NCBI GenBank assembly: GCA_009746045.1
Contig: RPFO01000406.1
Span: 193,501 to 257,500 of the forward strand
Length of the DNA: 64,000 nucleotides
Direction: 5' to 3'
From: Mesostigma viride
Lineage: Eukaryota; Streptophyta; Mesostigmatophyceae; Mesostigmatales; Mesostigmataceae
Shown: in pieces, positions 48,143 through 58,193 of the stretch
Layout of the letters: each line of letters begins with the position of its first letter
Position numbering within the stretch: position 1 is the first letter of the stretch
The notes under the pieces: model-generated
What the model saw: only the letters and a program-made list of their open reading frames with translations
Told to the model about the DNA's origin: nothing
The model's database searches: none
Made by a program: the position numbers and the translations under genes

Positions 48143-48357
48143 ATTTATTGCTCCACCCCCACAAAAAAAATCGTTCCGGAACTGTTCGAAGCGAATAGCA
48201 CTGACAGGATTCGAACCCGGGTCCACATTGATGTTCGGAGTAAGGTAGGCCAGCCATCATGTTCCGCACTCAAATCTGGCTCGGGTCCGATCCCTTCCAT
48301 TGCTCTTCGCTTCGAACAGCTCCGGAACAAGTTTTTTGTGGGGTTGGAGCAATAAAT
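48143..48357. mobile_element. Small fold-back element with about 55-bp inverted ends
   Basis: The left arm (atttattgctcc...cgaagcgaatagca) and the right arm are inverse copies with few differences. The 100-bp core contains a B-box-like ggattcgaacccgggtcc (minus strand reads GGTTCGAATCC), as in tRNA genes. The element boundaries are palindromic, so the target duplication cannot be read with confidence. Confidence 0.7.
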
Positions 48358-48512
48358 ACTTATTTGCCGGGCGCAGTTGTCATTCCGCCTAGTACAATTG
48401 CGTCACTAGTACAATTTTTGTCTGGGTACGGTACGAACCAATAACGCAATATTTAGTATCTAATCGCCGCTGCTCTTGCTGAATTTTAACCGGAAGCTGA
48501 AAAAGGTGTCCG

Positions 48513-49019
48513 GTGAAGCGAATAGTAGTGACTGGTGGTCGTGCCCTTCCATTACTCCTTATCGAAAAATTTTGGGCTCTACCTGCAGTGATAACCCTTG
48601 CGCGTCTGGCTGTCGGGGTCACCAATTTCCTGTCGATTGCAAGCAGCCAAGCTTGCCGAAATTTAACACTGTCACAAATGGAGCAGAGCAATATTTTCGG
48701 TTCTCAGCATACCTATGTGATGGTCGACAAAAATGAGCACGCTGCAAACATCAGAATTGATGTAGAGTTGCTCGGACCTTCTGCACAGTGGGGTGCAGGT
48801 GTCATTGCGTTCGGCAATGGCATGATCGATCTGGTGCCACCCGATTCAGATTTGAACCCTGCTTACCAATGCGTGCCTGACAATCAGGCGAGAGTGGTGG
48901 TGGAGAGCACGGAAATTCCGGGCTCTCCCAATGTATCAATGATGCGCCTGAGGGCTGAGGCCCAGCAGGAGTTCCTGGCTGCTGCGGAGAACGGCGGGGC
49001 CAAGTGGAACACCAATTAA
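48513..49019 (+). CDS. Small ORF near the right end of the giant transposon, unknown
   Basis: This open frame of 168 codons probably starts within an intron, because a 22-bp palindrome at 48574-48595 lies in its first part. A likelier coding part starts at the ATG at 48678 (MEQSNIFGSQHTYVMVDK). It contains WGAGVIAFGNGMIDLVPP and EFLAAAENGGAKWN. The stop TAA at 49017 is followed at once by ATG in the same frame, and 32 further codons run to TAG at 49116-49118 with protein-like composition (YRGDQYQGVYSFGDFDIDGWG). I recognise no family. Confidence 0.4.
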   Translation: MKRIVVTGGRALPLLLIEKFWALPAVITLARLAVGVTNFLSIASSQACRNLTLSQMEQSNIFGSQHTYVMVDKNEHAANIRIDVELLGPSAQWGAGVIAFGNGMIDLVPPDSDLNPAYQCVPDNQARVVVESTEIPGSPNVSMMRLRAEAQQEFLAAAENGGAKWNTN

Positions 49020-49502
49020 ATGTATACAGGCGAGCCTCCCAACTACAGGGGAGACCAGTACCAGGGAGTGTACTCCTTCGGCGATTTTGACATCGACGGA
49101 TGGGGCACCTTTTTCTAGGCGCAATGCCTAAGTTGTCAAATACTCCGACAATGTCAAAATTGAGAATGATAAAATTACGGACATGTGCACATATATGTAC
49201 TGATTCAATAAAAAATTTCGGCAATTTTGTTCCCGGCATTGATAATCAAAAGCTGCTAGCAAGCCAAGGACTTCAAAAGTGGCAATAGATCGATGTAGGT
49301 CGTCGATAAACTTGTCTAGTCGTCATATTTCGGTCGCAAAATTCGTGCGTGGCCTGCAGGCATCGGACAAAGTGCACGCAACAGCAGGAGTCGGTTGAGT
49401 TCGAAGCACGGCAGACAAAAAATTTCGGCGCAAAGTCCGTCCGGCGAAAAATTCGCTCGGCTGCCAAATTTTCGGCAAGAATTTCGGCGCAATGTCCGGT
49501 TT

Positions 49503-49566
49503 TCGGACGATTGAAATTAGCGTTTTTTTCTTGCAAAAATCTACCCCATTCCGCGTGGGACCACCC
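49503..49566 (-). repeat. Right terminal inverted repeat of the giant transposon
   Basis: Read on the minus strand from 49566 it starts GGGTGGTCCCACGCGG, then AATGGGGT, as at 613. It continues with a TTTTTGCAAG block, the A-run and TTTCAATCGTCCGA. The target copy gaca follows at 49567-49570. Positions 49119-49502 hold no gene I can support; ttcggcgcaa-like text recurs there. Confidence 0.85.
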
Positions 49567-49570
49567 GACA

Positions 49571-50214
49571 TGTCTGCTTTGAGCTTGGGGATTCCATTGA
49601 AGTCGGGTCGGTGGCGGGGACTTTTGGGTCCGGCTGGCCTTACGGGCCGCTGGTTTCCCGGTATGGGCCCTGGCAGCGAAATGCAGGTGGTGTATGGCGG
49701 ATCGCAGCACGAGCGGAATGTTCTGCCGGCTCAGGTCTGGCTCGCGAGTAGGATGGATGGTCATAGGCCGCGTCTTGGGGATCGATCGTGCTGTAGTTGA
49801 GGTTGGGATCCAAGTCGCGAACACGTGGGGTTGGCCGGTAATGTGTGGGATTGGTGTACCGCGACCATATGGTGCGATCCGGTCTGTTGGGAGTAAGGTT
49901 GTTCATGGTCTGAATATCCCTCACTGTCCTCTTCAGCTGAGTCCCGCTATGTCGGGAACTACCTCGAATGGGTCATTTAGTGACTGTCGACTACGCGGAA
50001 ATGACACCCTTCGGCCAGCGCTACCTCCACGTCCATAGCCTGGCCGCCAGTCCGCGGGTCCATCGCTAGCGCGTTGCGAGGGTCGTTGGGCTTCAAATTC
50101 GGCATCTGAGTCCCATGCGGACGTCGCTAGAGATTCGCGGCGGGTCGAGAAGGAGACCCTAGAGGTGTGGGTTCTATGTGAGCGTGTCCTATCAACTGCC
50201 GGGTTGCTAGCCAC
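49571..50214 (-). mobile_element. Ty3/gypsy gag fossil, upstream half
   Basis: The minus strand starts near 50214 (MASNPAVDRTRS) with an Arg/Ser/Pro-rich region, including GRRVSFP as in the Gag at 3942-6053. It ends next to the transposon boundary with a PDF...IPKL block that precedes the capsid domain in the relative. The gene resumes at 612. It is the same fossil as 1-612, with a few breaks. Confidence 0.75.
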
Positions 50215-50432
50215 TGCCCTCCGCGGGTCATGCAGGGGTCACGCTACTAGCTACTGCCCTACGCGGGTCTAGATTAACTATGCTACCGGCCGCTGCCCTC
50301 CACCGGTCAGGATCCGCACTATACCAGCCGCTGCCCTCCGCGGGTCAGGGTCTGTACCACTAGTCGCTGCCCTCCGCGGGTCAGGGTTTGCCTTGCCATC
50401 CGCTGCCCTCCGTGGGTCAGGGTCTGCATTCA
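50203..50432. repeat. Degenerate tandem repeat, about 40-45 bp, six copies
   Basis: The shared core is gctgccctccgcgggtcagg. It lies directly upstream of the gypsy gag fossil on the minus strand, so it may be part of that element's leader. Positions 50433-50880 hold no gene I can support. Confidence 0.75.
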
Positions 50433-50889
50433 TCATGGGTGCCGTAGGTGCCACACGTGCCAGTTCCTCTTCTAACGTGGTTGCACTATACGTGCCCCGT
50501 GTACTTGACCTACTCCCACTACAGTGTCACCTGCAGCTGCACTGTCTTGAGCCGGTAATGCCACACGTTCTTGCCCTTCACCCACGTGCAAACCATGTGT
50601 GCTGGTGGTGGAGTGGCGTCCCTGCGCGGGACATCTCTCTCTTCTGACAAGCTAACTTCTCCTAGCATCGGACTAGGTGCAAAGCTATCAAACGGTGGGG
50701 TGCTATAAATACTCGTGTCTGTCTACGGCTAGCCCTACGTGGCATACCCTAGGTGCCCCTAGTGCAATGTTGGGGAGACACGGGCTCCCTCTAGTGCAGT
50801 GCCGGGGAGGCACGGGCACCCCTGTGCAAAGCGGTATGGGAGAACACGAGCCCCCGGGCAAGCAAGCAGATACTAGGTATATATTTTAA

Positions 50890-51751
50890 AAATATAATTA
50901 CTTACAGCAGAGTGAAATCACTCAAACCAAAGCAAACGCCCAGCTATAAACCTATATACAGAGCCATGTCAAAGCTCTATACTACGATAAGACCAATGGA
51001 AACGCCTAACGGGAGGAACCTAATAGCCCTGCTGCACCGCAAAATCAGCCCGCGTACGGCGGAGCATGATGTCAGCCATGGCCCGAGTCAGCGCCACCGA
51101 CAAGCGCTGACGCCAATATGACGTCCAGGTCCGCGCCGACCATGGGGCCCGCTGGCCCTCCAGGTCCAGCCGGTCCTCCCGGAGCCGGCAACACTCCTTG
51201 AAGAAGGCGGAGGTCAGGGGCCCCATGGCCCCAAACTCCTCCAGGACAAAGGGCACCACACGATGGTGCCCGACGTCGCCGTAGGCCAGGAGCTTGGCCC
51301 GCTCCGCCCGGTCCGCCGTGTAACCTGCCGTGAGGGAGGCCCCAGCCACGTGGCTAAGAGCCAAGGGCCGCGCCACCGAAACGTCAATAAGCAGATGCCG
51401 GCCACCCCCCTCAAAGTCCAGCACCACGATGTCAGGCCGGTGGTTGGGGGAATAGAAGGCAGCGCCATCCGCATCCTCGGACCGGATGTTCGCGTGGGGG
51501 AAAACCGACCGAATCATGGCGAGCACCACCGTCAGGAGGACAGTGTGCAAATACAAATACCAATTCTGATTCTGTTGGCCCCCCATGCAGGCAAGGTAGT
51601 GAGTCCCCGTGGGATCCAGCGGCTGCCCACAGCTACCACAAGGCCGCCCGGCCGGAACAAGAGGCTGCGGGGCAAATAGCTGGTGCCGGAGCGCCACCGA
51701 GTAGTGGCTGGGAGCCAAGGCGAATGGGGGGGCCATGGGAAGAGCACGCAT
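50890..51751 (-). mobile_element. LINE 3' fragment with CCHC motif and restriction-like endonuclease
   Basis: The minus-strand ORF 51751-51020 (243 codons) carries CGSCGQPLDPTGTHYLAC, a C-x2-C-x8-H-x3-C knuckle. It is followed by NIRSED, HRPDIVVLD and LLIDVSVARPL, the PD-(D/E)xK-type endonuclease layout at the C-terminus of R2/R4-type non-LTR retrotransposons. That enzyme nicks the target for target-primed reverse transcription. The reverse transcriptase is missing, as in a 5'-truncated copy. An AT-rich stretch at about 50878-50900 may be the 3' tail. Confidence 0.65.
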
Positions 51752-52392
51752 ATTATATATAGTAGTATTATAATATTATAATATTAGTATATAGCCCCAG
51801 TGGTTATACATGCCACCCTAATGTCTAGGCTAACCTGTCTGCTGTGTCAGAGAAAGCAATTGCCATTTATGACTGCCTAGTGTCACTCTAGATCTAGATG
51901 CCAGACTGATTGCCGAGCTAGGTGCATGCCTAGCTGTGCTGGTCAGCATACTAACTACTTCCAAGCTAGGTGCATGCCCATGTCTATTAATGCCCACCCT
52001 TAGCTTAGAATTATTACTATATGGACCTAGTGGTCAGTCAGTGTGTCTATGTAGTTATTAGTCCATGTCAAGTTTGTCACGGAACATAACGACCTATTAC
52101 TTCTAAACCACAAGCACAGTAACATTTGGTGAAACACTCCTAGGCGGTCATGCCTCACCCACCACTTCACAGTAGACATATAAAACACGCCTTAGCCGGA
52201 CTGCGCGCCAGCAGCTAGGCGAAACGGGAGTCGCTCAAGCCGACCTTGCTAGCTGCGCAAGCCGACGGATTGACCACAGAACAACACGACTCTTTCCCTA
52301 GAGGTGCTCCACGCACAACTAAGGAGAGCCAAAACCACAATGTAGGATAGAAACGACATTGCAAAGCACATTACGCTTTCCACAATCACAAC
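51752..52392. other. No supported gene; AT-rich start
   Basis: Positions 51755-51795 are a low-complexity TA-rich run. The phrase gctaggtgcatgcc occurs twice near 51918 and 51965. I see no ORF or RNA gene. Confidence 0.5.
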
Positions 52393-52569
52393 ATCAAAGA
52401 GACAACCAGCGCAGGCCAGAAATCGGGAGAATCCGGACCATGGTAGCTCGAGCCTGCCGTTATCTTTTCCGCGTTTTCGAGTCGTTCAGGATGATGAAGA
52501 TGAATGGTGATGGAAATGTGTATCCTTGTGCATTGAAATTATGGCTGGCTTACGTGTGGAGCGACTAGA
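52393..52569 (+). repeat. Dispersed repeat, copy 1 (177 bp)
   Basis: It matches 60895-61095 closely (shared gagacaaccagcgcaggcca and cttacgtg-gagcgactaga). It looks like the body of a SINE-like family. Positions 52570-52912 hold no gene I can support. Confidence 0.8.
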
Positions 52570-52912
52570 CAACATAACTGCGAGCTCTACGCAGGCGTTG
52601 ATGATGAAAGAAAAGGTAAAACAAACGTGACTTGCTGAAAATCTGATTGCAGATTGAAACTTGATTTTGATACTGCGTGACAGGAAAAAAGAAATTGCGT
52701 ACCTCGCCTTGGTGTTGCAGGCGGCTTTGTAAAATGGAGACGGCTGCTTGCAGGGGCAACGGCCCGTGTTGTAGCCCACGCTACCCCTACCAATGGTCGT
52801 CTATTCCAGTGGCAACGGCCACCTCGTAGCTCACGCCGCACTGGTTGTGCTGCGTGCCTGACCAGGCCCCAAACGGCCTCTATACTGCTCTAGCCTTGAC
52901 CTCCGATACCAG

Positions 52913-53545
52913 TGTCGCGTCCCTAGACTGTGGGACTGTGAAAGATCTAGCCAAAGCGTATAGAATACAATTCAGGCCCCTGCCCGGTGCGATATGCACG
53001 GGAAACAAATGCACGCTTTTCACGTAGCTGCTCAACGGGCTGAAACTCGTCCTTTAGACGTCTAACTAAGCATGCCAAGCCTAATAAGGAATGATTGATC
53101 ACGCCGGCCAATTCTTAGCACTCAGCGGGTATATATATTCAAGGGGTTGCTCTTTACACGAAATATCGTTTATTCAACATGCAAGAGGACGAGACATTCG
53201 TCCTTGGACCAATTTCACCTAGGCTGCGCTACCAGGCTGGCACGCTGGTAAGCAGGTGCGCCGACATGAGCGCCGACCTTCCAGAGACTGCTGAAACGAC
53301 ACTCAAAAGATTCCGTCTGACGACTAGGGCCGACCCGGCCCCTAGAAGATCTTGTACTTCAACCTAGGCCCACAATAATTAGTCCGAATCACACGACTTA
53401 TCATAATTTCATACAAAGGTCCTGAACATACGACAATACCCAAATAAGTCCCGAAATGAGTCCTAAAGTCCTGCGGACTATGAAAACAAGCCAAATACAC
53501 AATTTATCTCATTGTTGCGCCCGTTCTAAGGGCCGGGCGGCAACA
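52913..53545 (-). mobile_element. Old solo LTR related to the chromovirus LTR
   Basis: Read on the minus strand it starts TGTTGCCGCCC and follows the LTR at 1909-2576 along its length. Shared blocks include catagtccgc, gggacttatttggg, gatcttctaggggccgg and gtgaaattggtc. It is strongly diverged, and I see no matching target duplication. Only the LTR remains, as after recombination between two LTRs. It is much older than the copy at 1909. Confidence 0.8.
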
Positions 53546-53955
53546 TTAGCTTCATCACCTATGATGACGTGAATGCCAATAGACCCAGAAATTACAGGTC
53601 ATGTAATACACTTGGTGACTGAGGTGTCATCCGCAGCAATTAGTCCTGGCTTCACCTTATTCACGCTGGCCACCTTGACACTGTAGACCGCGACAGCTGC
53701 CGTGCACATCCAGCGTGCCACAGTCTGTGTGTGCTGTGTGCCGTCGTCCACCACAGAGGATATCTTAGTGGCCCGCACTCACGCACCGCCGCTGTGCTGG
53801 TCGCTTCCGCTGGGACATGCCCTTATCTCAGCTAAGATGCCTCGCCCCGTGCTGGCTTCCATCAACGTGGGCAGTTGGGTTAGCACCTGTCACCGTTCCC
53901 CTGGTCCCCTTTCGTGAGGCCTACCTGTGGCAGCTCCGCGTTGCAATCTTGAGGT

Positions 53956-56217
53956 TCAGTGCTTCTCGGTGCAACTGTACTTGTACCGTGGGGACCTCGA
54001 CGACGTTTGGCACCTTCTAACCCCGCGGTTCTTGCTCGCCGGCACGCGGCACCCGGTAACGTTCAGCGCATGCAGCCACTTGCACTTTGTTGCGACCGCC
54101 GTCGCGCCTGTTTCCGTGACTTCCTCACAGTCAGAAACGTTCAGCTTTTCTAGCCCAGGGCAGTGGTCGCCTAACGCAATCAAGCTGGCATCCGTGACGC
54201 CGGGACACGTGCTCGCCCCAAAGGTCTCCAGCAGAGGGCAGTGCGTAGCCAGCGGCACGATGCCCTGGTCGCCAACTTCACACCGTGACACCTCCACGAC
54301 CCTCAACCGGGGACAATGGTTTGCCAGCGCGGCAATGCTGTCGTCTGTCACCGCGTCCCAGTCGGGGACATCCAGAACCTCCAGTGACACCAGATTGGGG
54401 GCAATCGCTGCCAGCCCCCGCGGCGTGAAACGACCATTGCAGCTTTCAACCTCCAGCTCCTGCAGATGCTTGCAGCCGTCTCCCACATCCGTAATGGCAG
54501 CGTCTGACAGATCCTGGCACGTGTGAAGCTTGAGCGTCTCCAGCCTCCGGCAGTTGCGCAGCACGCAGTTGAGCGCCTGGTCCCAGAGGCTGCCTCCTTC
54601 ATCTTTGCTTTCGTCCTTCTCCCCCTCCACTCCTTTCTCCTCCCCTCCCACTTCTTCTTCCTCCTCCTCCTCCTCCTCCTCCTCCTCCTCCTCCTCAATC
54701 TTCAGGCGTTGCAAGTCCGGGCAGTGCTGGCCGGCCGCGAGAACGGTGCGTGCACCAGCAGAAGACAGGGACAGTTCGAGAACCCGCAGGTCAGGGGAGT
54801 TTCCCACGAGCGTCGCCACGCTGGCGTCCTGCAAGCCTTGAAAGCGCCCCGTCATGCACAGCACGCGCAGCCGTGGGCAGTGCCCCGCCACTGCCAGAAT
54901 GCCAGCATCCGTCACGCCTTTGCAATACACCAGCTTCAGCTCCTCCAGCAACGGACAGGTGGCCGCAAACACGCTCAGGCTTGCGTCGGTGGCCACGTCG
55001 CTTGCGCGGAAAACGAGTGATGTGAGCAGCGAGCAACGTTGCGCGATCGATATGACGTCAGCCTCGGGGAAGTGCCCCCTTTCGCTGAGGTAGAAGGACC
55101 GCAGCTGGCGACAGCTGTCGGGGCCCAGGCGCACCGCAGCGTTCGTGACTTTGTTCTCGTCGATGCGCAAATTGCGGAGCTGGCTACAGTGGAACAGTAA
55201 TGCTGCAATGCCCCTGTCCCCCACCCGCGTGAAGCCATAATCAACCGTCTCCAGCCAGCGGCATTTCGTAGCGATGTCAACCATGCTGCGATCACCGACA
55301 ACCACACAATTGCTGACGTCTAGCGCCCTCAACTCGCGGCACCCCCACGCAATCGCTGTTACACCGGCAGCTCCCACGCTCGTGCAGTGAACATCCAGGT
55401 AATGCAGGCGTGGGCAGTGCGACGCGATTGCAGACACGCCGGCATTTTTCACCTTGGTATGCGATGCGTTCAAGTGCTCTAATTGACGGCACCCGGCAGC
55501 GACTGCCGCCACGCCGGCATCTGTGACATAATAGCAATAGCCAACGTCCAGGTGCCGCAGCTCCCCGCAGTTGGTTGCCACCGCACGCAATGCGTCATCA
55601 CCCACCCCTTTGCAACCATGCAGGTGCAGGCTGCGGAGCTGCCGGCAATGGACGGCCACGTGGGTTATGACCGCGTTGGCAATGGGGAGTTCCCAAACCT
55701 GCCCCCCACGCAGGTACCGTGGGCGCTGCCTCCCAGGGTGCCCCACGTCCAGCACCTCCAGATTCGGGCACTTGCCCGCCAGCCAGCGCAGAGCCTCCCC
55801 TGCCTCCTGCTGGCCCGCATGCAGGCGGACCAGGCCGGAAAGATCTTCGTTGGAAATTTTCTGCAGGGTCTGCAATGAGGCATCCACCCCTGCCTTAAGA
55901 CCGCGGCATAATCCTCGCAGCCGTACCCGGTCAGGCAGAGGCATGGGCGCCATGATCAATGTACCTAGGTCCGGTGTGGCCGCCACGTCCTGCAGGGTGG
56001 GTTGGCCCAGCTGTCTGCTCGTGGTTGGATCAGGCTGGTGTGTGTGCGCGCTGGCGTCCGCTACACACAACCGCTTGCTTGGCAACGCGTCCATGGGTGC
56101 TTCCTGTCTTGGGAGAATCTCGACGGGGAATGCTCGCAATGGACACAGGATACTTGTTAGATGCCGGGGTCCTGGATTATGCAATATCCCAGCAGATAAT
56201 ATGTCAGCAATCGTCAA
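53956..56217 (-). CDS. Leucine-rich-repeat protein, AMN1/GRR1-like with F-box-like N-terminus
   Basis: This is one open frame of 753 codons and no intron. Residues 1-90 look disordered. An F-box-like LPDRVRLRGLCRGL lies at 94-107, too short to prove an F-box. From about residue 146 to 735 run some 22 cysteine-containing leucine-rich repeats (CPNLEVLDVG, CGELRHLDVGYCYYVTDAG, CPLLEELKLVYCKGVTDAG), the pattern of AMN1 and of F-box/LRR substrate receptors of SCF ubiquitin ligases. A run of 15 Glu with an acidic linker (about 509-545) interrupts the repeats. The start at 56217 is the first ATG; MDALPSKRL (residue 42) or MAPMPLPDRV (residue 89) are alternatives. Likely cytosolic or nuclear. Substrate unknown. 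Confidence 0.82.
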   Translation of the reverse strand: MTIADILSAGILHNPGPRHLTSILCPLRAFPVEILPRQEAPMDALPSKRLCVADASAHTHQPDPTTSRQLGQPTLQDVAATPDLGTLIMAPMPLPDRVRLRGLCRGLKAGVDASLQTLQKISNEDLSGLVRLHAGQQEAGEALRWLAGKCPNLEVLDVGHPGRQRPRYLRGGQVWELPIANAVITHVAVHCRQLRSLHLHGCKGVGDDALRAVATNCGELRHLDVGYCYYVTDAGVAAVAAGCRQLEHLNASHTKVKNAGVSAIASHCPRLHYLDVHCTSVGAAGVTAIAWGCRELRALDVSNCVVVGDRSMVDIATKCRWLETVDYGFTRVGDRGIAALLFHCSQLRNLRIDENKVTNAAVRLGPDSCRQLRSFYLSERGHFPEADVISIAQRCSLLTSLVFRASDVATDASLSVFAATCPLLEELKLVYCKGVTDAGILAVAGHCPRLRVLCMTGRFQGLQDASVATLVGNSPDLRVLELSLSSAGARTVLAAGQHCPDLQRLKIEEEEEEEEEEEEEEEVGGEEKGVEGEKDESKDEGGSLWDQALNCVLRNCRRLETLKLHTCQDLSDAAITDVGDGCKHLQELEVESCNGRFTPRGLAAIAPNLVSLEVLDVPDWDAVTDDSIAALANHCPRLRVVEVSRCEVGDQGIVPLATHCPLLETFGASTCPGVTDASLIALGDHCPGLEKLNVSDCEEVTETGATAVATKCKWLHALNVTGCRVPASKNRGVRRCQTSSRSPRYKYSCTEKH

Positions 56218-58100
56218 CCCGACGACCCACGGTCATCACAGTGTAGCCATGGATGGTCGCATGACACCTGCAGAGCGCCGAAGCTGAAACGAACAGATAG
56301 GCCCTGCTCCCTTATGAAAGGCTGGCCGATCAGACCGGCGGTGCCTGGTGCAGTATCACCTGCTCAAGGGAAACGCACAAAAGAAACGGAGGAATGTGAT
56401 CGTGAGCATAAATGACCACTACTCGAATTCTATTATTATAAAGGGAAAAGATCGCAGTACTCTAGGGGGAAACGTAAAACTCCTCAAACTAGCCAGCAAT
56501 AAGCAGCCAACCGGTGCGGATTCCACAGCGGGCGCATGGCGGCGGGAATCTTCCATGTTACTTTAAGATCAATGGGTTAGTAAAGCGACAAGAACAACAA
56601 GCTGCAGGACAGGTCATGGCCATAGCCATAGCTCTAGATAGGTACAGTACAAGATCGCTTTGGGAATCAACTCAGTCACAGCTGTACAGTTCGCCAGCAG
56701 CACTATTGACTTGATTTGGGACTCACAAAAGTATGGTGGGTGGGGGGAGGGGGGCGAGGGGGAAACAAAGTTGACCTGCCTTTGGACAGCAAAAAGTAGG
56801 CATTATGTACTCTATTGATGGGCACCTGAAAACAAGAATAGCCAAAACATTCGCGAGGGGGGGGGGGGTAGGGGATTATGTAACCGTTCCTGTTGCACCC
56901 TCTAGAGGCAAGCATGGCCAATGGCATTGTGAGCCATAGAGTCAGAAACTGGCCAAGTGCATGGCCCATTGGGTGAGGTGACTGTTGTTGACGCATGTTG
57001 GCCGACATGTCAACGTATTCAAACCACTTTTGCCGCAAGCTTCAAACACGTGTGATTCAAGACAAGAGTCGGTTCTGGGAATACATGTGAGTAAAGGTGG
57101 GACTTTGGCTATGCCTCTGACTGATGTTACCACGTGATACCTCAGCAACCTTAACATACTTAACATAACGTAAACCCAAGCCGCCCCAAGTGCTCTGTGA
57201 ATGGAAAACTAGGAGAAATGGATGTGGCGATAGATGAAGGTACGGGTGCAACTTTTCGCGGGGATTTGAATTTTACACCGTATTCTTTACATACAACAAT
57301 TTGTAGCAGTTTCAACAGAGACACCAATAATACACTGTTGTCTGTAGGATGCAGGCATGCTTGCCCCGGATAATGACCCTTGCTGTCGGCGGCTGTCACG
57401 CGTCATTACTAGTATAAAAGCCGCCTTTCACCTTACATCACCTGACCTGACACCACGTGACTTACTACATCACTGAATGCTACGTTAAATCTTCCTTTCG
57501 CCGGTAGGGCCAGTTCCTTGCAAATATTGCGTTGATGATTCAGAGCCTACACCTATATATTTATCTACTTTGAACCTCGACCAATGTATATACCTCGAAT
57601 TACAAGCAGTATAGCTCTAGTTACAATCCAGGCACGCCGCAAGCCAAGGCGAATTCTTGGAACAGCGTTCCCTGCCCAGGCCTAACTCATCAAAAACAAC
57701 GACAGGCACGCCTACGTACCTTGAAATACTGTAGGCACAATTTCTCGACTGATGCTTCCAGTGAAAAAAGCTGTCGTTTGCCCTCGCGTGCGGTGACAAC
57801 TTCGTGCTGAAAGCGTTGGCCTGCACCTCGTTGACTCGACCAGTCAATCTCTACATCGCCCTGCGTAATTAGCATGGGCTTCGTGACAGTGCGCCATTTA
57901 ATTGCGAATCCACACCAGGAATACTGACTAGCATATCGCGAACCTACACGACTCGGTACATAATCAGTCGGTTTATTTCCCCACGCCCAAAACGCCCATA
58001 GGCAAGCCCGTAGGCCGTAATTTCGCTGCCCGGTTTGTTGTTGTTGTTGACTGTTGTTGTTGACTGATGTTGTTGTTGGGTGTCGCGTCTATGTGGTTTG
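56218..58100. other. Intergenic, no supported gene
   Basis: A run of G lies near 56860. A TATA-like agtataaaagccgcc lies near 57410, but no ORF of weight follows. The ORFs in both directions are short and unconvincing. Confidence 0.55.
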
Positions 58101-58103
58101 TCG

Positions 58104-58193
58104 GATACATCTGTGCGGTTTTTCGGCTACATCTGTGCGGATTTCGGCTACATCTGTGCGGAACTGCGGATTTCGGCTACATCTGTGCGGTTC
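58104..58193. repeat. Short tandem repeat (ggctacatctgtgcgg)
   Basis: Four copies of a 19-28 bp unit, ttcggctacatctgtgcgg with variable spacing. A gtacgtacatac microsatellite follows at about 58323-58384. Confidence 0.85.

Larger units (their letters stand above)
613..49566. mobile_element. Giant TIR DNA transposon, 48,954 bp, now swollen by nested insertions
   Basis: Both ends read GGGTGGTCCCACGCGG inward and stay similar for about 64-73 bp. They are flanked by the 4-bp repeat gaca and split one gag gene exactly. Inside are a transposase-like gene (42053-47853, plus), a very large divergent gene (29514 to 907, minus), a small ORF (48513-49019) and an array of 22-bp palindromes found only here. 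Removing the chromovirus with its nested copia (20.0 kb), the 2.0-kb split-direct-repeat element, the 5.4-kb DIRS-like element, the 1.7-kb TTAA element and a small fold-back leaves about 19.6 kb, including a 3.2-kb minisatellite. The 4-bp duplication and GGG termini would fit a Sola-like superfamily, but I cannot confirm that from sequence reading alone. A fortuitous TIR is unlikely, because the TIR, the TSD and the split gene all agree. Confidence 0.85.

Noticed and set aside
48205-48240. tRNA gene on the minus strand
   Set aside because: Only the T-arm and B-box are convincing; no acceptor or anticodon arm pairs properly.
613-49566. A Polinton, Maverick or endogenous giant virus
   Set aside because: No DNA polymerase B, capsid, packaging ATPase or protease is visible. 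The 4-bp duplication and transposase-like gene fit a cut-and-paste element.
54348-55307. Arg-rich and other frames overlapping the LRR gene
   Set aside because: They are shadow frames of the GAG/GAA-rich acidic insert and of the repeats.
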